64,000 nucleotides of DNA from Marivivens sp. (GTDB lineage Bacteria; Pseudomonadota; Alphaproteobacteria; Rhodobacterales; Rhodobacteraceae), in assembly GCA_024642115.1 (NCBI GenBank), contig JAHEBU010000003.1:124001-188000 (forward strand), in the 5' to 3' direction. The notes below the pieces were generated by a model. That model had not been told where the DNA came from. It searched no databases and saw only the letters and a list, made by a program, of their open reading frames with translations. This document shows, piece by piece, positions 36,809 to 45,581 of the stretch. Made by a program: the position numbers and the translations under genes. The stretch's first letter is position 1; each line of letters starts with the position of its first letter.

Positions 36809-37507
36809 TCAGTTCCCGGTGGCGCTTGCCACGTTGATGCTGACGCCCGGACCCATGGTCGAGCTGATGGCGACCTTTTTCATATAGGTCCCCTTGGCGC
36901 CGGTAGGCTTGGCCTTGCTGACGGCATCAACGAAGGCGCGCAGGTTTTCTTCCAGCTTGGCCGCGTCGAACGAGGCCTTGCCGATCCCGGCATGGATGAC
37001 CCCGGCCTTTTCGGCCTTGAACTGAACCTGACCGCCTTTGGCGGCCATCACGGCCTCTTTCACATCCATCGTCACCGTCCCGATTTTCGGGTTCGGCATC
37101 AGGTTGCGCGGGCCCAGCACCTTGCCCAGACGGCCGACGATCGGCATCATGTCGGGGGTGGCGATGCAGCGATCAAAGTCGATCTTGCCGCCCTGCACGA
37201 TTTCCATCAGGTCCTCGGCGCCGACGATGTCGGCTCCGGCTGCCTTGGCTTCATCGGCCTTGGCACCACGAGCGAACACGGCGACGCGCACGGTCTTGCC
37301 GGTGCCGTTGGGCAGGTTGACCGTGCCACGGACCATCTGGTCGGCATGGCGGGGGTCGACGCCCAGGTTCATCGAAATTTCAATGGTTTCGTCGAACTTG
37401 GACTTGGCGTTGGCCTTGACCAGTGCCACGGCTTCGGCGACCGACAGATCACCCTTGCCTTCAAACGCGGCCTTGGCCGCAGTCATACGCTTACCGATTT
37501 TTGCCAT
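36809..37507 (-). CDS. rplA: 50S ribosomal protein L1
   Basis: L1, 232 aa, the mobile stalk protein at the E site and repressor of its own operon in E. coli. [20 protein letters not shown] and the hinge [14 protein letters not shown] are diagnostic. The ATG at 37507 overlaps the rplK stop by one base (TGATG); a GTG one codon upstream is unlikely. Confidence 0.98.
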   Translation of the reverse strand: MAKIGKRMTAAKAAFEGKGDLSVAEAVALVKANAKSKFDETIEISMNLGVDPRHADQMVRGTVNLPNGTGKTVRVAVFARGAKADEAKAAGADIVGAEDLMEIVQGGKIDFDRCIATPDMMPIVGRLGKVLGPRNLMPNPKIGTVTMDVKEAVMAAKGGQVQFKAEKAGVIHAGIGKASFDAAKLEENLRAFVDAVSKAKPTGAKGTYMKKVAISSTMGPGVSINVASATGN

Positions 37508-37932
37508 CACTTCACCTCGATGCCCATGGAGCGGGCAGAGCCCAGAATGATCTGCATCGCGGCTTCGATCGAATTCGCGTTGAGGTCCTTCATCTTGGCC
37601 TCGGCGATTTCCTTGACCTGTGCGACGGTGACCGACCCTGCCACGGCTTTACCGGGGGTCTTGGACCCGGACGTCAGCTTGGCGGCCTTTTTCAGGAAAT
37701 AGGACGCAGGCGAGGTCTTCACTTCCATCGAGAACGACTTGTCCTGATAGTAGGTGATGATCACCGGCGTCGGTGCGCCGGGTTCCATGTCTGCGGTCTT
37801 GGCGTTGAACGCCTTGCAGAATTCCATGATGTTGATGCCGCGCTGACCCAGTGCGGGGCCGACGGGCGGGGAGGGGTTTGCTTGCCCGGCTTTCACCTGC
37901 AGCTTGAGCGAGCCCATTACTTTCTTGGCCAT
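37507..37932 (-). CDS. rplK: 50S ribosomal protein L11
   Basis: L11, 141 aa, of the GTPase-associated centre and thiostrepton site. The proline-rich N-terminal linker ([20 protein letters not shown]) is the site of trimethylation and thiostrepton contact, and the C-terminal [14 protein letters not shown] is typical. A 108-bp gap with a REP-like element separates it from nusG. Confidence 0.98.
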   Translation of the reverse strand: MAKKVMGSLKLQVKAGQANPSPPVGPALGQRGINIMEFCKAFNAKTADMEPGAPTPVIITYYQDKSFSMEVKTSPASYFLKKAAKLTSGSKTPGKAVAGSVTVAQVKEIAEAKMKDLNANSIEAAMQIILGSARSMGIEVK

Positions 37933-37953
37933 GAGGCCTCTCCTTCGTTTCAG

Positions 37954-37977
37954 CGGTGGGTTGCACCCACCCTACAA
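37954..37977. repeat. REP-like palindrome (nusG-rplK gap)
   Basis: CGGTGGGTTGCACCCACCCTAC, about 22 bp upstream of rplK. Confidence 0.85.
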
Positions 37978-38040
37978 TGCCCCAAAGGGCGGTTTGCCGT
38001 GGTTCGCGTCACCGCTCCCACGTCTGATCGCGCCTGCCGT

Positions 38041-38571
38041 CTATTGTTTGACAACCTGCGTGAATTCCAGTTCGACCGGTGTTGCCCGGCCAAAGATCGA
38101 CACAGTCACCTTGAGGCGCTGGTTGTCTTCGTCCACTTCCTCGACCATGCCGTCGAAATCCTCGAACGGGCCATCGGCCACCTTGACCTTTTCGCCGATC
38201 TCGAAATGGATCAACGTCCGCGGGCTTTCTTCGCCCTCTTGGACGCGACCCAGAATCGCAGTCACTTCGGCATCGCGCATCGGCATCGGGCGGCCCTGCG
38301 GGCCCAGAAATCCGGTCACGCGGTTGATCGAGTTGATCAGGTGATAGCCTTCGTCCGACATTTCCATGTGCACTAGCACATATCCGGGCATGAACCGCCG
38401 CTCGGTCGTCACCTTCTTGTTGCGCCGAACCTCGATCACCTCTTCGGTCGGGACCAGAACCTCGTCGATCTGATCCTCCAGGCCCTGTTCGGCGACCTTG
38501 GTGCGGATCGTTTCGGCGATCTTCTTCTCGAAATTCGAGAGGACGCTGACCGAGTACCACCGTTTCGCCAT
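38041..38571 (-). CDS. nusG: Transcription termination/antitermination factor NusG
   Basis: NusG, 176 aa. The NGN domain (about 1-115: MAKRWYSVSVLSNFEKK, FMPGYVLVHMEM) binds RNA polymerase; the C-terminal KOW domain (FEIGEKVKVADGPFEDFDGM) contacts Rho or S10. The ATG at 38571 has ACGGTGA before it. The frame is open 38 codons upstream without similarity. A 203-bp gap separates it from secE, unusually long for this pair. Confidence 0.97.
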   Translation of the reverse strand: MAKRWYSVSVLSNFEKKIAETIRTKVAEQGLEDQIDEVLVPTEEVIEVRRNKKVTTERRFMPGYVLVHMEMSDEGYHLINSINRVTGFLGPQGRPMPMRDAEVTAILGRVQEGEESPRTLIHFEIGEKVKVADGPFEDFDGMVEEVDEDNQRLKVTVSIFGRATPVELEFTQVVKQ

Positions 38572-38774
38572 ATTCACCGTGCCCTGTCCGTGCCAGCCCC
38601 AAGGACCGGAAGTTCCATTATTTTCAAGCAGTTCACACTGCCTGTTCCGAAAAAGAAAATCGGCGCGCAACACGATTCGCCGCACGCCATCCTCCGAAGT
38701 CCGTGGCTACTACCCCCCTTCCCCCCTGAATTCAAGGGGGTCCGGGGCGAATTGGCGCCGGACCTGACGGAGCG

Positions 38775-38975
38775 TCAGTTGCCAAAGGCACCCAGCACCC
38801 CGGTCAGACCTGACCGGATGACCAGATCGACCAGCGAAAAGAAGATCGAGATGAGTGTGGCCATGAAGAACACCATCGCCGTGGTCAAAAGCACCTCACG
38901 CCGCGACGGCCAGACGACCTTTGCGATTTCGGCGCGGGTCTGTTGGATGAACTGAACGGGGTTGGTGCGGGCCAT
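38775..38975 (-). CDS. secE: Preprotein translocase subunit SecE
   Basis: SecE, 66 aa, single-membrane-helix form. The amphipathic segment QQTRAEIAKVVWPSRREVLL precedes one membrane span (about residues 30-55). The ATG at 38975 has AAGGA 6 nt before it. A hairpin CTGACG-gag-CGTCAG overlaps the stop codon (38764-38778), and a C-rich/G-rich hairpin lies near 38720-38740 in the gap to nusG. Confidence 0.96.
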   Translation of the reverse strand: MARTNPVQFIQQTRAEIAKVVWPSRREVLLTTAMVFFMATLISIFFSLVDLVIRSGLTGVLGAFGN

Positions 38976-39027
38976 CGACATTTCCTTCATGGATCACGGG
39001 GCGACATACGGCCTATGGAGCAGCTTT

Positions 39028-39966
39028 TCAAGCCTTGCCAGACGGGGCGGCGGCTGGCAGCCGCGGGGTCAGGACGGTGACACCCGGAAGGGCCGCGATC
39101 TCCTCCATCTGCAAATCGTAAACGGCGGTCGCCGCGGCATTGATGGCGGTGTTGTAGAGGTCGAACTTGGGATTAGTGGTCGAAATCGGATGCGCCTCGC
39201 GGGCGCGACCGGCAAGCGCCCGGGTCTGCCCCTTGTCATGCCATGCCAGCACCTGCCGGACGGCGTCCTCCGACAGGCCGGGATGGACGGGAGTTTCGAT
39301 CGGGGCTATCCGGCTGCCCAGCCGCCATCGCAGCATCCGGCGCATCAGGGTGCGAAACAGGGCGCGATAATCCTCATACCGCCAAACGTAGATCTCGCCG
39401 ATGCCGGGAATGGCGGCAAAGCGGGCGACCAGCTGGGCCCAATCTATGTCCTCGACCGGGTTCATCGTGCGGAACGCCTTTGGGGTCAGGACATTTCCGC
39501 CAAACAGGGTCTGGCTGTAGGCCGAGGTGAGAAATGTTGCGGGGTTGCGGACCGACAGGAACAGGCGGACAGGGTTGGGGGCCACCGAGCGGACAAGGCT
39601 TTCCAACTGCTCGGGACCCGCGGCATAGATCGGTATGCTGATCCGCCCACCTGGCAGGTAGAGCGGCCCCAGAAAATTCTCTTCGCTGATGACAACCCTA
39701 GTCCCGCCGCGCGCCAGCATCTCGAGCCGGGCCTGCGCATCTTCGGGTCCTCCGGCGGGCCAAAGGCCGCGCAGCCCGAACATCCGGTCCAGCGATTTGC
39801 CTTTGCGCCGCAAATAGGACGGCCCGTAAAACCGCACACCGTCGTCGGCCAGAATGTCGTGATGCTGTTCAAGGCTGTTCTGAAGGTGCGAGGTCGCCGT
39901 CTTATGCGCCCCCATGTGGATCGTGACCGAGATCAGCTTTGCCAAGGCACCATCCGATATTGCCAT
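39028..39966 (-). CDS. Sulfotransferase-like protein
   Basis: 312 aa. Residues 16-26 (IHMGAHKTATS) match the 5'-phosphosulfate-binding loop of PAPS-dependent sulfotransferases, and RNPATFLTSAYS around 135-146 matches the 3'-phosphate-binding R..P.....S motif. It probably transfers sulfate from PAPS to an unknown acceptor, or is a degenerate relative. No signal peptide. The ribosome-binding site is weak. It lies between tRNA-Trp (45 bp) and secE (52 bp), so it should be expressed from the tRNA/secE promoter region, an unexpected place for this function. Confidence 0.75.
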   Translation of the reverse strand: MAISDGALAKLISVTIHMGAHKTATSHLQNSLEQHHDILADDGVRFYGPSYLRRKGKSLDRMFGLRGLWPAGGPEDAQARLEMLARGGTRVVISEENFLGPLYLPGGRISIPIYAAGPEQLESLVRSVAPNPVRLFLSVRNPATFLTSAYSQTLFGGNVLTPKAFRTMNPVEDIDWAQLVARFAAIPGIGEIYVWRYEDYRALFRTLMRRMLRWRLGSRIAPIETPVHPGLSEDAVRQVLAWHDKGQTRALAGRAREAHPISTTNPKFDLYNTAINAAATAVYDLQMEEIAALPGVTVLTPRLPAAAPSGKA

Positions 39967-40011
39967 CAAATCCGTCGGCCGCGCCGACCGGATCGACAGG
40001 CCGGTGGTCCG

Positions 40012-40087
40012 TGGCAGGGGCAGAAGGGCTCGAACCCTCGACCTACGGTTTTGGAGACCGTCGCTCTACCAACTGAGCTATACCCCT
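40012..40087 (-). tRNA. trnW: tRNA-Trp (anticodon CCA)
   Basis: 76 nt including an encoded CCA. The acceptor stem AGGGGTA / TGCCCCT, D-arm AGCTCAGTTGGTAGAGC, anticodon loop CTCCAAA (anticodon at 40052-40054) and T-arm GGGTTCGAGCCC are all present. Its position upstream of secE-nusG is the classical one. Confidence 0.97.
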
Positions 40088-40151
40088 AGGACCGAAGCGG
40101 GGCTTACGGCACCTGCCACGGGGAATCAAGAGGGCAAGACATCGTGTTGTG

Positions 40152-40709
40152 TCAGGCGTCCATCGGTCTGTAGCATTTGGGCGCGTTGAGCACCTTGTTG
40201 GAAATGGTAGTGGTGGTGGTGATCGTGATCTTGCCGTCAGGCGTGGTCGACTTTTCCACGCTGCTTGCAGTGGCAGTCGTCATCAGTTGCAGACGGACGA
40301 CCTGAACCTCGCCGATCATGTCGGGGATGTTTTGTTCGATGACGTCGACCAGCCCCGTTGACACGACGCGGATGACCATTGCGCTGTGCTGCGGCTGGCC
40401 GCGCGACTCTCCGGGGGTCTTGGAGTCCTCGTCCTCGCTTCCGTCAGAGCGCACGATCTTGATGTTGAGGGTCTGCGCCCAGTCGTAGTGGCTGAATTGC
40501 AGGACATCCCCCGGCTGAAGGGCCGCAATGGCGACCGGTTTGCCCCAAATCACGGACACCCCCGGACCGATATTGGGCGTCAGCGATTTCGAGGATTTGC
40601 CGCCATTGGCGACGACAGTGTCCTCGACAAGCGTCCAACACTGACCGTCACCGTAGCGGCCTGATTTTTGCTGGATCGAAGCGACAGCAGCAATGGCATT
40701 GTATGGCAT
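40152..40709 (-). CDS. Small papain-like-fold candidate (CHAP/NlpC-like), unknown function
   Basis: 185 aa, no signal peptide. YGDGQCWTLVED places C24 at the start of a helix, as in NlpC/P60 and CHAP peptidases. LQPGDVLQF at 64-72 is the usual 'pGDilqf' strand, H108 in QHSAMVIRV fits the catalytic histidine, and VIEQN at 123-127 offers the third polar residue. If active it would be a peptidoglycan amidase/endopeptidase or a cytosolic thiol hydrolase. The Thr/Ser-rich C-terminus (ITITTTTTIS) is low complexity. It lies between tuf copy 2 and tRNA-Trp; I see no obvious partner or immunity gene. Confidence 0.6.
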   Translation of the reverse strand: MPYNAIAAVASIQQKSGRYGDGQCWTLVEDTVVANGGKSSKSLTPNIGPGVSVIWGKPVAIAALQPGDVLQFSHYDWAQTLNIKIVRSDGSEDEDSKTPGESRGQPQHSAMVIRVVSTGLVDVIEQNIPDMIGEVQVVRLQLMTTATASSVEKSTTPDGKITITTTTTISNKVLNAPKCYRPMDA

Positions 40710-40837
40710 GACTGTGAAACCTGTTCTGGAAATGGGAGCGGCTGAAAACAGATTCAGATTACGCCTGTCTCCGAGGTTCGCCTAGATGGATTCCGGCGCT
40801 GGGCTGAACTGATGACGGCGGGCGGGAAACGCGCATG

Positions 40838-40864
40838 AAAAAGGCCGCCCGAAGGCGGCCTTTT
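40838..40864 (-). terminator. Terminator after tuf copy 2 (bidirectional)
   Basis: GGCCGCC / GGCGGCC stem with CGAA loop, flanked by AAAAA and TTTT, 22 bp beyond the tuf stop. Upstream it faces the 5' side of the papain-like gene. Confidence 0.92.
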
Positions 40865-40886
40865 GTGATCTATCCAGAGGTCTGGA

Positions 40887-42062
40887 TCAGGCGACGATTT
40901 TGGACACGACGCCTGCGCCGACGGTGCGGCCGCCTTCGCGGATGGCGAAGCGCAGGCCGTCTTCCATGGCGATCGGGGCGATCAGTTCGACGTTGAACTT
41001 CAGGTTGTCCCCCGGCATCACCATTTCGGTGCCTTCGGGCAGAACCACGGTCCCGGTCACGTCCGTCGTGCGGAAGTAGAATTGCGGGCGGTAGTTCGCA
41101 AAGAACGGCGTGTGACGGCCGCCTTCTTCCTTGGTCAGGATATAGGCTTCGGCTTCGAACTTGGTGTGCGGGGCAACCGATTTCGGCTTGCACAGCACCT
41201 GGCCACGTTCCACGCCTTCACGGTCGATACCGCGCAGCAGGACGCCGACGTTGTCGCCAGCCTCACCACGATCCAGCAGCTTGCGGAACATCTCGACGCC
41301 GGTGCAGACCGACTTCTTGGTGTCCTTGATGCCCACGATCTCGATCTCGTCACCGACGTTGATCACGCCACGCTCGATCCGGCCGGTCACAACCGTACCC
41401 CGACCCGAAATCGAGAACACGCCTTCGATCGGCATCAGGAACGGCTTGTCCACCGCGCGGGCGGGGGTCGGGATGTACTCGTCCACGGCCTTCATCAGCG
41501 CCTTGATCGACTCTTCGCCAATCTCGGGACGGGTGCCGTTCATCGCGTGCAGCGCCGAGCCGGGGATGATCGGGATATCGTCGCCGGGATATTCGTACGA
41601 GGTCAGAAGCTCGCGGATTTCCATCTCGACCAGCTCGAGCAGTTCGGCGTCATCCACCTGATCGACCTTGTTCATGTAGACGACCATGTAGGGGATGCCC
41701 ACCTGGCGACCCAGCAGGATGTGTTCGCGGGTCTGCGGCATCGGGCCGTCAGCAGCGTTCACCACCAGGATCGCGCCGTCCATCTGGGCGGCACCGGTGA
41801 TCATGTTCTTGACGTAGTCGGCATGGCCGGGGCAGTCGACGTGCGCATAGTGACGGGTTGCCGTCTCGTATTCCACGTGGGCCGTCGAGATCGTGATCCC
41901 GCGGGCCTTTTCCTCGGGCGCGGCGTCGATCTGGTCGTAGGCCTTGAAATCCCCAAAATACTTGGTGATCGCCGCCGTCAGCGTCGTCTTGCCGTGGTCC
42001 ACGTGACCAATCGTCCCGATGTTCACGTGCGGTTTGTTCCGTTCAAACTTTGCCTTACCCAT
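40887..42062 (-). CDS. tuf: Elongation factor Tu, copy 2
   Basis: EF-Tu, 391 aa, the same protein as copy 1. The matching block runs 40891-42063 against 19478-20650, an offset of exactly 21413; all reading frames I compared match, so the DNA is essentially identical. The last codon (GCC versus GCG), the stop (TGA versus TAA) and both flanks differ. It is a stand-alone transcript with a candidate promoter at 42121-42149 and a strong terminator. Confidence 0.99.
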   Translation of the reverse strand: MGKAKFERNKPHVNIGTIGHVDHGKTTLTAAITKYFGDFKAYDQIDAAPEEKARGITISTAHVEYETATRHYAHVDCPGHADYVKNMITGAAQMDGAILVVNAADGPMPQTREHILLGRQVGIPYMVVYMNKVDQVDDAELLELVEMEIRELLTSYEYPGDDIPIIPGSALHAMNGTRPEIGEESIKALMKAVDEYIPTPARAVDKPFLMPIEGVFSISGRGTVVTGRIERGVINVGDEIEIVGIKDTKKSVCTGVEMFRKLLDRGEAGDNVGVLLRGIDREGVERGQVLCKPKSVAPHTKFEAEAYILTKEEGGRHTPFFANYRPQFYFRTTDVTGTVVLPEGTEMVMPGDNLKFNVELIAPIAMEDGLRFAIREGGRTVGAGVVSKIVA

Positions 42063-42120
42063 GTGCCTGACGCCTTCTGGTTAGAGGGGCCGACAGCCGA
42101 CCCGTTTTAACATCGCGGGC

Positions 42121-42149
42121 GATGTATTGGCATTCGAAGGGGAAATCAA
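42121..42149 (-). promoter_or_regulatory. Candidate sigma-70 promoter for tuf copy 2
   Basis: On the minus strand TTGATT (42144-42149), a 17-bp spacer and TACATC (42121-42126), about 60 bp before the tuf ATG and just after the end of the lipoprotein gene. Confidence 0.45.
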
Positions 42150-42156
42150 GCCGCTG

Positions 42157-42801
42157 TTAGTTGGTGGCGGGCGGGGTCTGGTCCGGTTCCAGTGCAGCGG
42201 GATTATCGACCAGGACGTTCCCGGCCACGATGGTCGGGTCGGCCTCGGGCGTTTCGGGCGTTCCGCCGAACCAGTCGGCATGTTCGCGCATCAGCCGCTC
42301 GATCGCCCGTGCCGCGTTGAAGGCAAGGCCGTCCATCTGTTCTTCGCGGGTCTTGGTCATCCCCGACGACAGGAACGGCACGCTGCAACAGGGTTCGAAC
42401 ACAGTCAGCTGGATCGGTTCGGGGTTGATCTTGGATTGGGTGGCATCGTTGTAGAACGTCACAGAAAAGATCAGGACGGATTTGGGCGAATAGACCAGCG
42501 GTATGCCCGCCCGGCCCAGAACATAGCCCTGCACCGCCACCGCGATGTGATAATACTGGTCCCCATCATAGCGTTTGAACCGGTCGTTGACCGCTTTTTC
42601 CACTGCGGCGATCCATTCATCCGGGGTGGCATCGCGCGACACGGGCCCCTTTTGCGGGTCTTCGGCGACAACCACATTAAATCCCAACAAGAAGTGCCCG
42701 ATCGGATCGGGCGTTTGTGTCAGGTCGTCGCGCACCCCGCCGCAGGCCGAAAGCCCCAGTAATAGTATCAGGGCCAGAAAACGGGTCAGGAGTGTCTGCA
42801 C
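42157..42801 (-). CDS. Lipoprotein of unknown function
   Basis: 214 aa. The lipobox LSAC (residues 17-20) follows a hydrophobic run, so C20 should be lipidated. The GTG at 42801 is chosen because AAGGA lies 8 nt upstream and it gives a normal-length signal; the longer open frame would bury the signal 29 residues in. The mature part has no repeats; a Cys-Cys pair (EPCCSVPF) and an EEQMDGLAFNAARAIERLM helix stand out. The C-terminus is Pro/Asp-rich. It is upstream of tuf copy 2 on the same strand and divergent from the exported-protein/piuC pair. I recognise no family. Confidence 0.75.
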   Translation of the reverse strand: MQTLLTRFLALILLLGLSACGGVRDDLTQTPDPIGHFLLGFNVVVAEDPQKGPVSRDATPDEWIAAVEKAVNDRFKRYDGDQYYHIAVAVQGYVLGRAGIPLVYSPKSVLIFSVTFYNDATQSKINPEPIQLTVFEPCCSVPFLSSGMTKTREEQMDGLAFNAARAIERLMREHADWFGGTPETPEADPTIVAGNVLVDNPAALEPDQTPPATN

Positions 42802-42880
42802 GGCGGGCGTCCTTGTTGCGGCGTCGGCCCACGCTACGGAACCCACCTCCATGGCGCAAGCCCGCGTGAACCGCCCCCTT

Positions 42881-42910
42881 TTGACCAACTAATTTAGTCA
42901 AGATATCTTG
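42881..42910. promoter_or_regulatory. Overlapping dyads in the divergent gap before the piuC pair
   Basis: TTGAC...GTCAAG (42881-42902) encloses ACTAA-t-TTAGT, and overlaps a perfect 12-bp palindrome CAAGATATCTTG (42899-42910). They lie 55-84 bp upstream of the exported-protein ATG, where an iron-responsive repressor (RirA/Irr/Fur type) could act on a piuC operon. The specific regulator is not identified. Confidence 0.4.
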
Positions 42911-42964
42911 CGGCCCGCACGGCAACTGAATACAAAGTAAAAGACTCGGAATAAGGACCGTACC

Positions 42965-43798
42965 ATGTCTTCACTCAAATCTCCTCGCGCTGCAAACCCC
43001 CGCCGCTGGCAATCGCTGGCTCTTGCAGGAACGGCGGCCGGTTTGACTGCGTGGTCGCCTGCCACGGCTCAGGTTGCCCCGCAGGATGCAATGACTGCGC
43101 CGGCCGATGCGATGATCTGGACCGTCCAGGCCGAAGGAGGTGAAGGCGGGGAAAGCGGCGCCTTGGCCACCAATACTCAGGACGCCGCCTATCTGACCGA
43201 TCTGGGGATCGTGGACGCCCACCTGCGCGCCGCCGTCGCTGTCTATGCCGCCGGAATGGTGCCCGAGGCGATCGGTCTGGCCGGACACCCCGAGGCCGAA
43301 GTGATGGGCGACCTGCGCCCGCTGTTGGCCGACCGAAATGTCCCTGATTTCACCGATGCGCTCGACGCGCTTTCGGCTGCCATCGGGGCCGAGGCCCCGC
43401 TGGCCGACGTCAAAACTGCCTATGGCGTCGTCGCAGCCCAACTGGCCGAAGCCGCCAAGGCCGAAGACGGCGAACCCCGCGCCCGGCTGGATGCCATTGC
43501 CGCGCTGACCCGGGGGGCCGGTGCCGAATACGATCAGAGCGTGACGGATGGCGCGGTTTCGGATCCGGTCACCCTGCAAGAGGCTTTTGGATATATCCAG
43601 ACGGCCCGGCAGATGGCCAGCGCGCTGGCCACCTCGCCCGACCCGGCGGTCGCGACTGCGGGTGCGGCGGCGCTTGATTCGCTTAACACGACTGACCCGG
43701 CCTTCGGCGATCTGACGGGCACGACACTGACGGTGGACCCCAGCTTGATCTATGGGGCGGCCGCCCAGATCGATTTTGCCGCCGCCGGGATAAACTAG
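42965..43798 (+). CDS. Exported helical protein upstream of piuC
   Basis: 277 aa with a Tat-like or Sec signal (N-terminal RR at residues 13-14, hydrophobic 17-30, cleavage after SPATA at about 35). The mature protein is acidic, alanine-rich and mostly helical, with the segment VDAHLRAAVAVYAAGMVPEA followed by a histidine (GHPEAE) that recalls periplasmic metal-binding helical-bundle proteins. It is 2 bp upstream of the piuC-type gene, so the pair is an operon, perhaps iron-linked. I do not recognise a named family. Confidence 0.75.
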   Translation: MSSLKSPRAANPRRWQSLALAGTAAGLTAWSPATAQVAPQDAMTAPADAMIWTVQAEGGEGGESGALATNTQDAAYLTDLGIVDAHLRAAVAVYAAGMVPEAIGLAGHPEAEVMGDLRPLLADRNVPDFTDALDALSAAIGAEAPLADVKTAYGVVAAQLAEAAKAEDGEPRARLDAIAALTRGAGAEYDQSVTDGAVSDPVTLQEAFGYIQTARQMASALATSPDPAVATAGAAALDSLNTTDPAFGDLTGTTLTVDPSLIYGAAAQIDFAAAGIN

Positions 43799-43800
43799 CC

Positions 43801-44460
43801 ATGATGCTGGCCATCGACCAGGTCCTCGGCCCGGACGAGGTGTCGGCGATCCGCGCGGCGATCCCCGGCCTGACATTCGGCGACGGGGCCGCCAGCGCGG
43901 GGAAATTCGCGCGCGAGGTCAAAGCCAACGATCAGGCCGCCCCCTCGCCCGCACTGGACGCAGTTCTGGGACAAGTCACCCAGGCACTTACGGCCAACCC
44001 GATTTTTGGCTTTGCCGCCCGTCCCCGGTTGATGACCCGGCTGATCCTGTCGCGATATCGGACAGGCCAGACCTATGGCCTGCATGTGGACGATGCGCTG
44101 ATGAACGGTGTGCGCACGGACCTGTCCTTTACCCTGTTTTTGTCCGATCCCGACACTTACGAAGGCGGCGCATTGGTGATCGAGGACACGTTTGAACAGC
44201 GGGCGGTCAAATTGCCTGCAGGCGACCTGATTCTCTATCCCTCGACCACCCTGCACCGGGTCGAGCCTGTCACGTCAGGCGAACGGCTGGCGGTGGTGGG
44301 CTGGGTGCAAAGTTGGGTGCGATCTGCCGATCAGCGCGAAATCCTGTTCGATCTGGAACGCAGCCTGCGCCAGGTGCACGAGGCAGAGGGGAAATCGGCC
44401 CTGTTCGATACCCTGGCCAAGACGCGGACGAACCTGCTGCGGCTGTGGGCTGCCGATTAA
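43801..44460 (+). CDS. piuC: PKHD-type 2OG-Fe(II) hydroxylase (PiuC/YbiX family)
   Basis: 219 aa. Iron ligands are H95-x-D97 (YGLHVDDAL) and H152 (STTLHRVEP), and R162 (SGERLAVVGW) fits the 2-oxoglutarate anchor. PiuC/YbiX proteins are iron-regulated in many Gram-negatives and often neighbour siderophore receptors; the substrate is unknown. It follows an exported protein gene by 2 bp, and its stop overlaps the convergent M48 protease stop by 4 nt. It is a second, unrelated 2OG oxygenase in this window. Confidence 0.92.
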   Translation: MMLAIDQVLGPDEVSAIRAAIPGLTFGDGAASAGKFAREVKANDQAAPSPALDAVLGQVTQALTANPIFGFAARPRLMTRLILSRYRTGQTYGLHVDDALMNGVRTDLSFTLFLSDPDTYEGGALVIEDTFEQRAVKLPAGDLILYPSTTLHRVEPVTSGERLAVVGWVQSWVRSADQREILFDLERSLRQVHEAEGKSALFDTLAKTRTNLLRLWAAD

Positions 44461-45581
44461 TCGCAGATATACTTGAGCGCTTTCCATTCGGCGGGTTCGA
44501 GCAGCGGCACGGTGACCTGACCCTCAGGCGTCGCCGCGCGGGCGGCGGCGATCCGGTCGCCCAGCGCCGGGTGCGACATGAAGTGGCGCAGGATACTGGT
44601 GTCGTCCTCGTTCCCCTCAGCCCGCAACCGTTCAAAGAACGTGGCAATGGCAGAGGGCGGCAGGTCAGACCGGCGCAGCAGGTCGTGGGCATAAAGGTCG
44701 GCGTTCGCCTCGGCCTCGCGGGTGTAATCGGCCTGGATGATCCGGTTGGTGATGAACAGGACCATCGCCCCCCCGGCAAAATCGCCGAACAGCAGGCCCA
44801 GAACCCCGATCGACCCGGCGGATCGCAACGCGATGCGCGACGGATCGCGGGCAGACACATGGCCCATCTCGTGGGCCAGCACGGCGGCGACTTCCTCGGG
44901 GCTTTCGGCCTTTTCCAGCAATCCGCGGAACACGACGATATAGCCGCCCGGCAGGGCAAAGGCATTGACCATCTCGTGATCCAGCACCTGCACGGTGATC
45001 TCGATGGGTAGGTCGGCATTGGCGGTCAACCGCGCCTCGATCGTGCGCAGGGCGGCCAGACCATCCGTGGTTTCGCAGAGCGGCAACTCGCCATATCCGG
45101 TTTCGTCCAGCGCCTGACGGATCTGGGTCAGCGTGGCATCGCCCAACGCCTTTTCCCCGGCCGGTGGCAGAAAGGCGGCCAGTTGGTTGGCCATCAGCGG
45201 CACAAGACCAAAGATGATGAGCGCGACCGACCCGACGGCGGCCAAAGCCCAGGCCGCCAGCTTGCCCTTTTGGCGCAGGGGAGGACGGCGGCGCAGGTTG
45301 GCCGCCCGCGCCCGGATCAGGCCCGCGTCGTGGGCGGATACGATCAGGCGGGCGGTTTCCTCTCCTTGAACCGACAGGATCATCTGGTCGGGCCCCGCCA
45401 CATCGGGGACGATGCGCAGGTCGGCATAGGGCCAGGCATCCCGCTCGGTTTTGCCCTCAAGGATAAGGATGCCATTGGCGTCGTCTTCGAGGATCAAGAG
45501 AACTTCATGAACGGCGGCCGTTTCCCCGTCCAGCCAGAGGGCCGGAATGAACAGCGGCTCGGTCGTCGGCACCTCGGTCAT
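44457..45581 (-). CDS. Membrane-anchored M48 (HtpX/Oma1-like) metalloprotease
   Basis: 374 aa. Zinc site HEMGH at 237-241, with the third ligand probably E291 in EAEANAD. Residues 1-100 are a soluble N-terminal domain, and one membrane helix spans about 109-130, so the peptidase domain faces the periplasm or membrane surface. The ATG at 45581 overlaps the stop of the YjgN-like gene by 4 nt, giving coupled translation with that membrane protein. Likely role: quality control of membrane or periplasmic proteins. Overlaps the convergent piuC end by 4 nt. Confidence 0.9.
   Translation of the reverse strand: MTEVPTTEPLFIPALWLDGETAAVHEVLLILEDDANGILILEGKTERDAWPYADLRIVPDVAGPDQMILSVQGEETARLIVSAHDAGLIRARAANLRRRPPLRQKGKLAAWALAAVGSVALIIFGLVPLMANQLAAFLPPAGEKALGDATLTQIRQALDETGYGELPLCETTDGLAALRTIEARLTANADLPIEITVQVLDHEMVNAFALPGGYIVVFRGLLEKAESPEEVAAVLAHEMGHVSARDPSRIALRSAGSIGVLGLLFGDFAGGAMVLFITNRIIQADYTREAEANADLYAHDLLRRSDLPPSAIATFFERLRAEGNEDDTSILRHFMSHPALGDRIAAARAATPEGQVTVPLLEPAEWKALKYICD

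Noticed and set aside
40887-42062. tuf copy 2 as part of a transposable element
   Set aside because: No transposase, inverted ends or target duplication; the identity stops exactly at the gene boundaries, which fits gene conversion.
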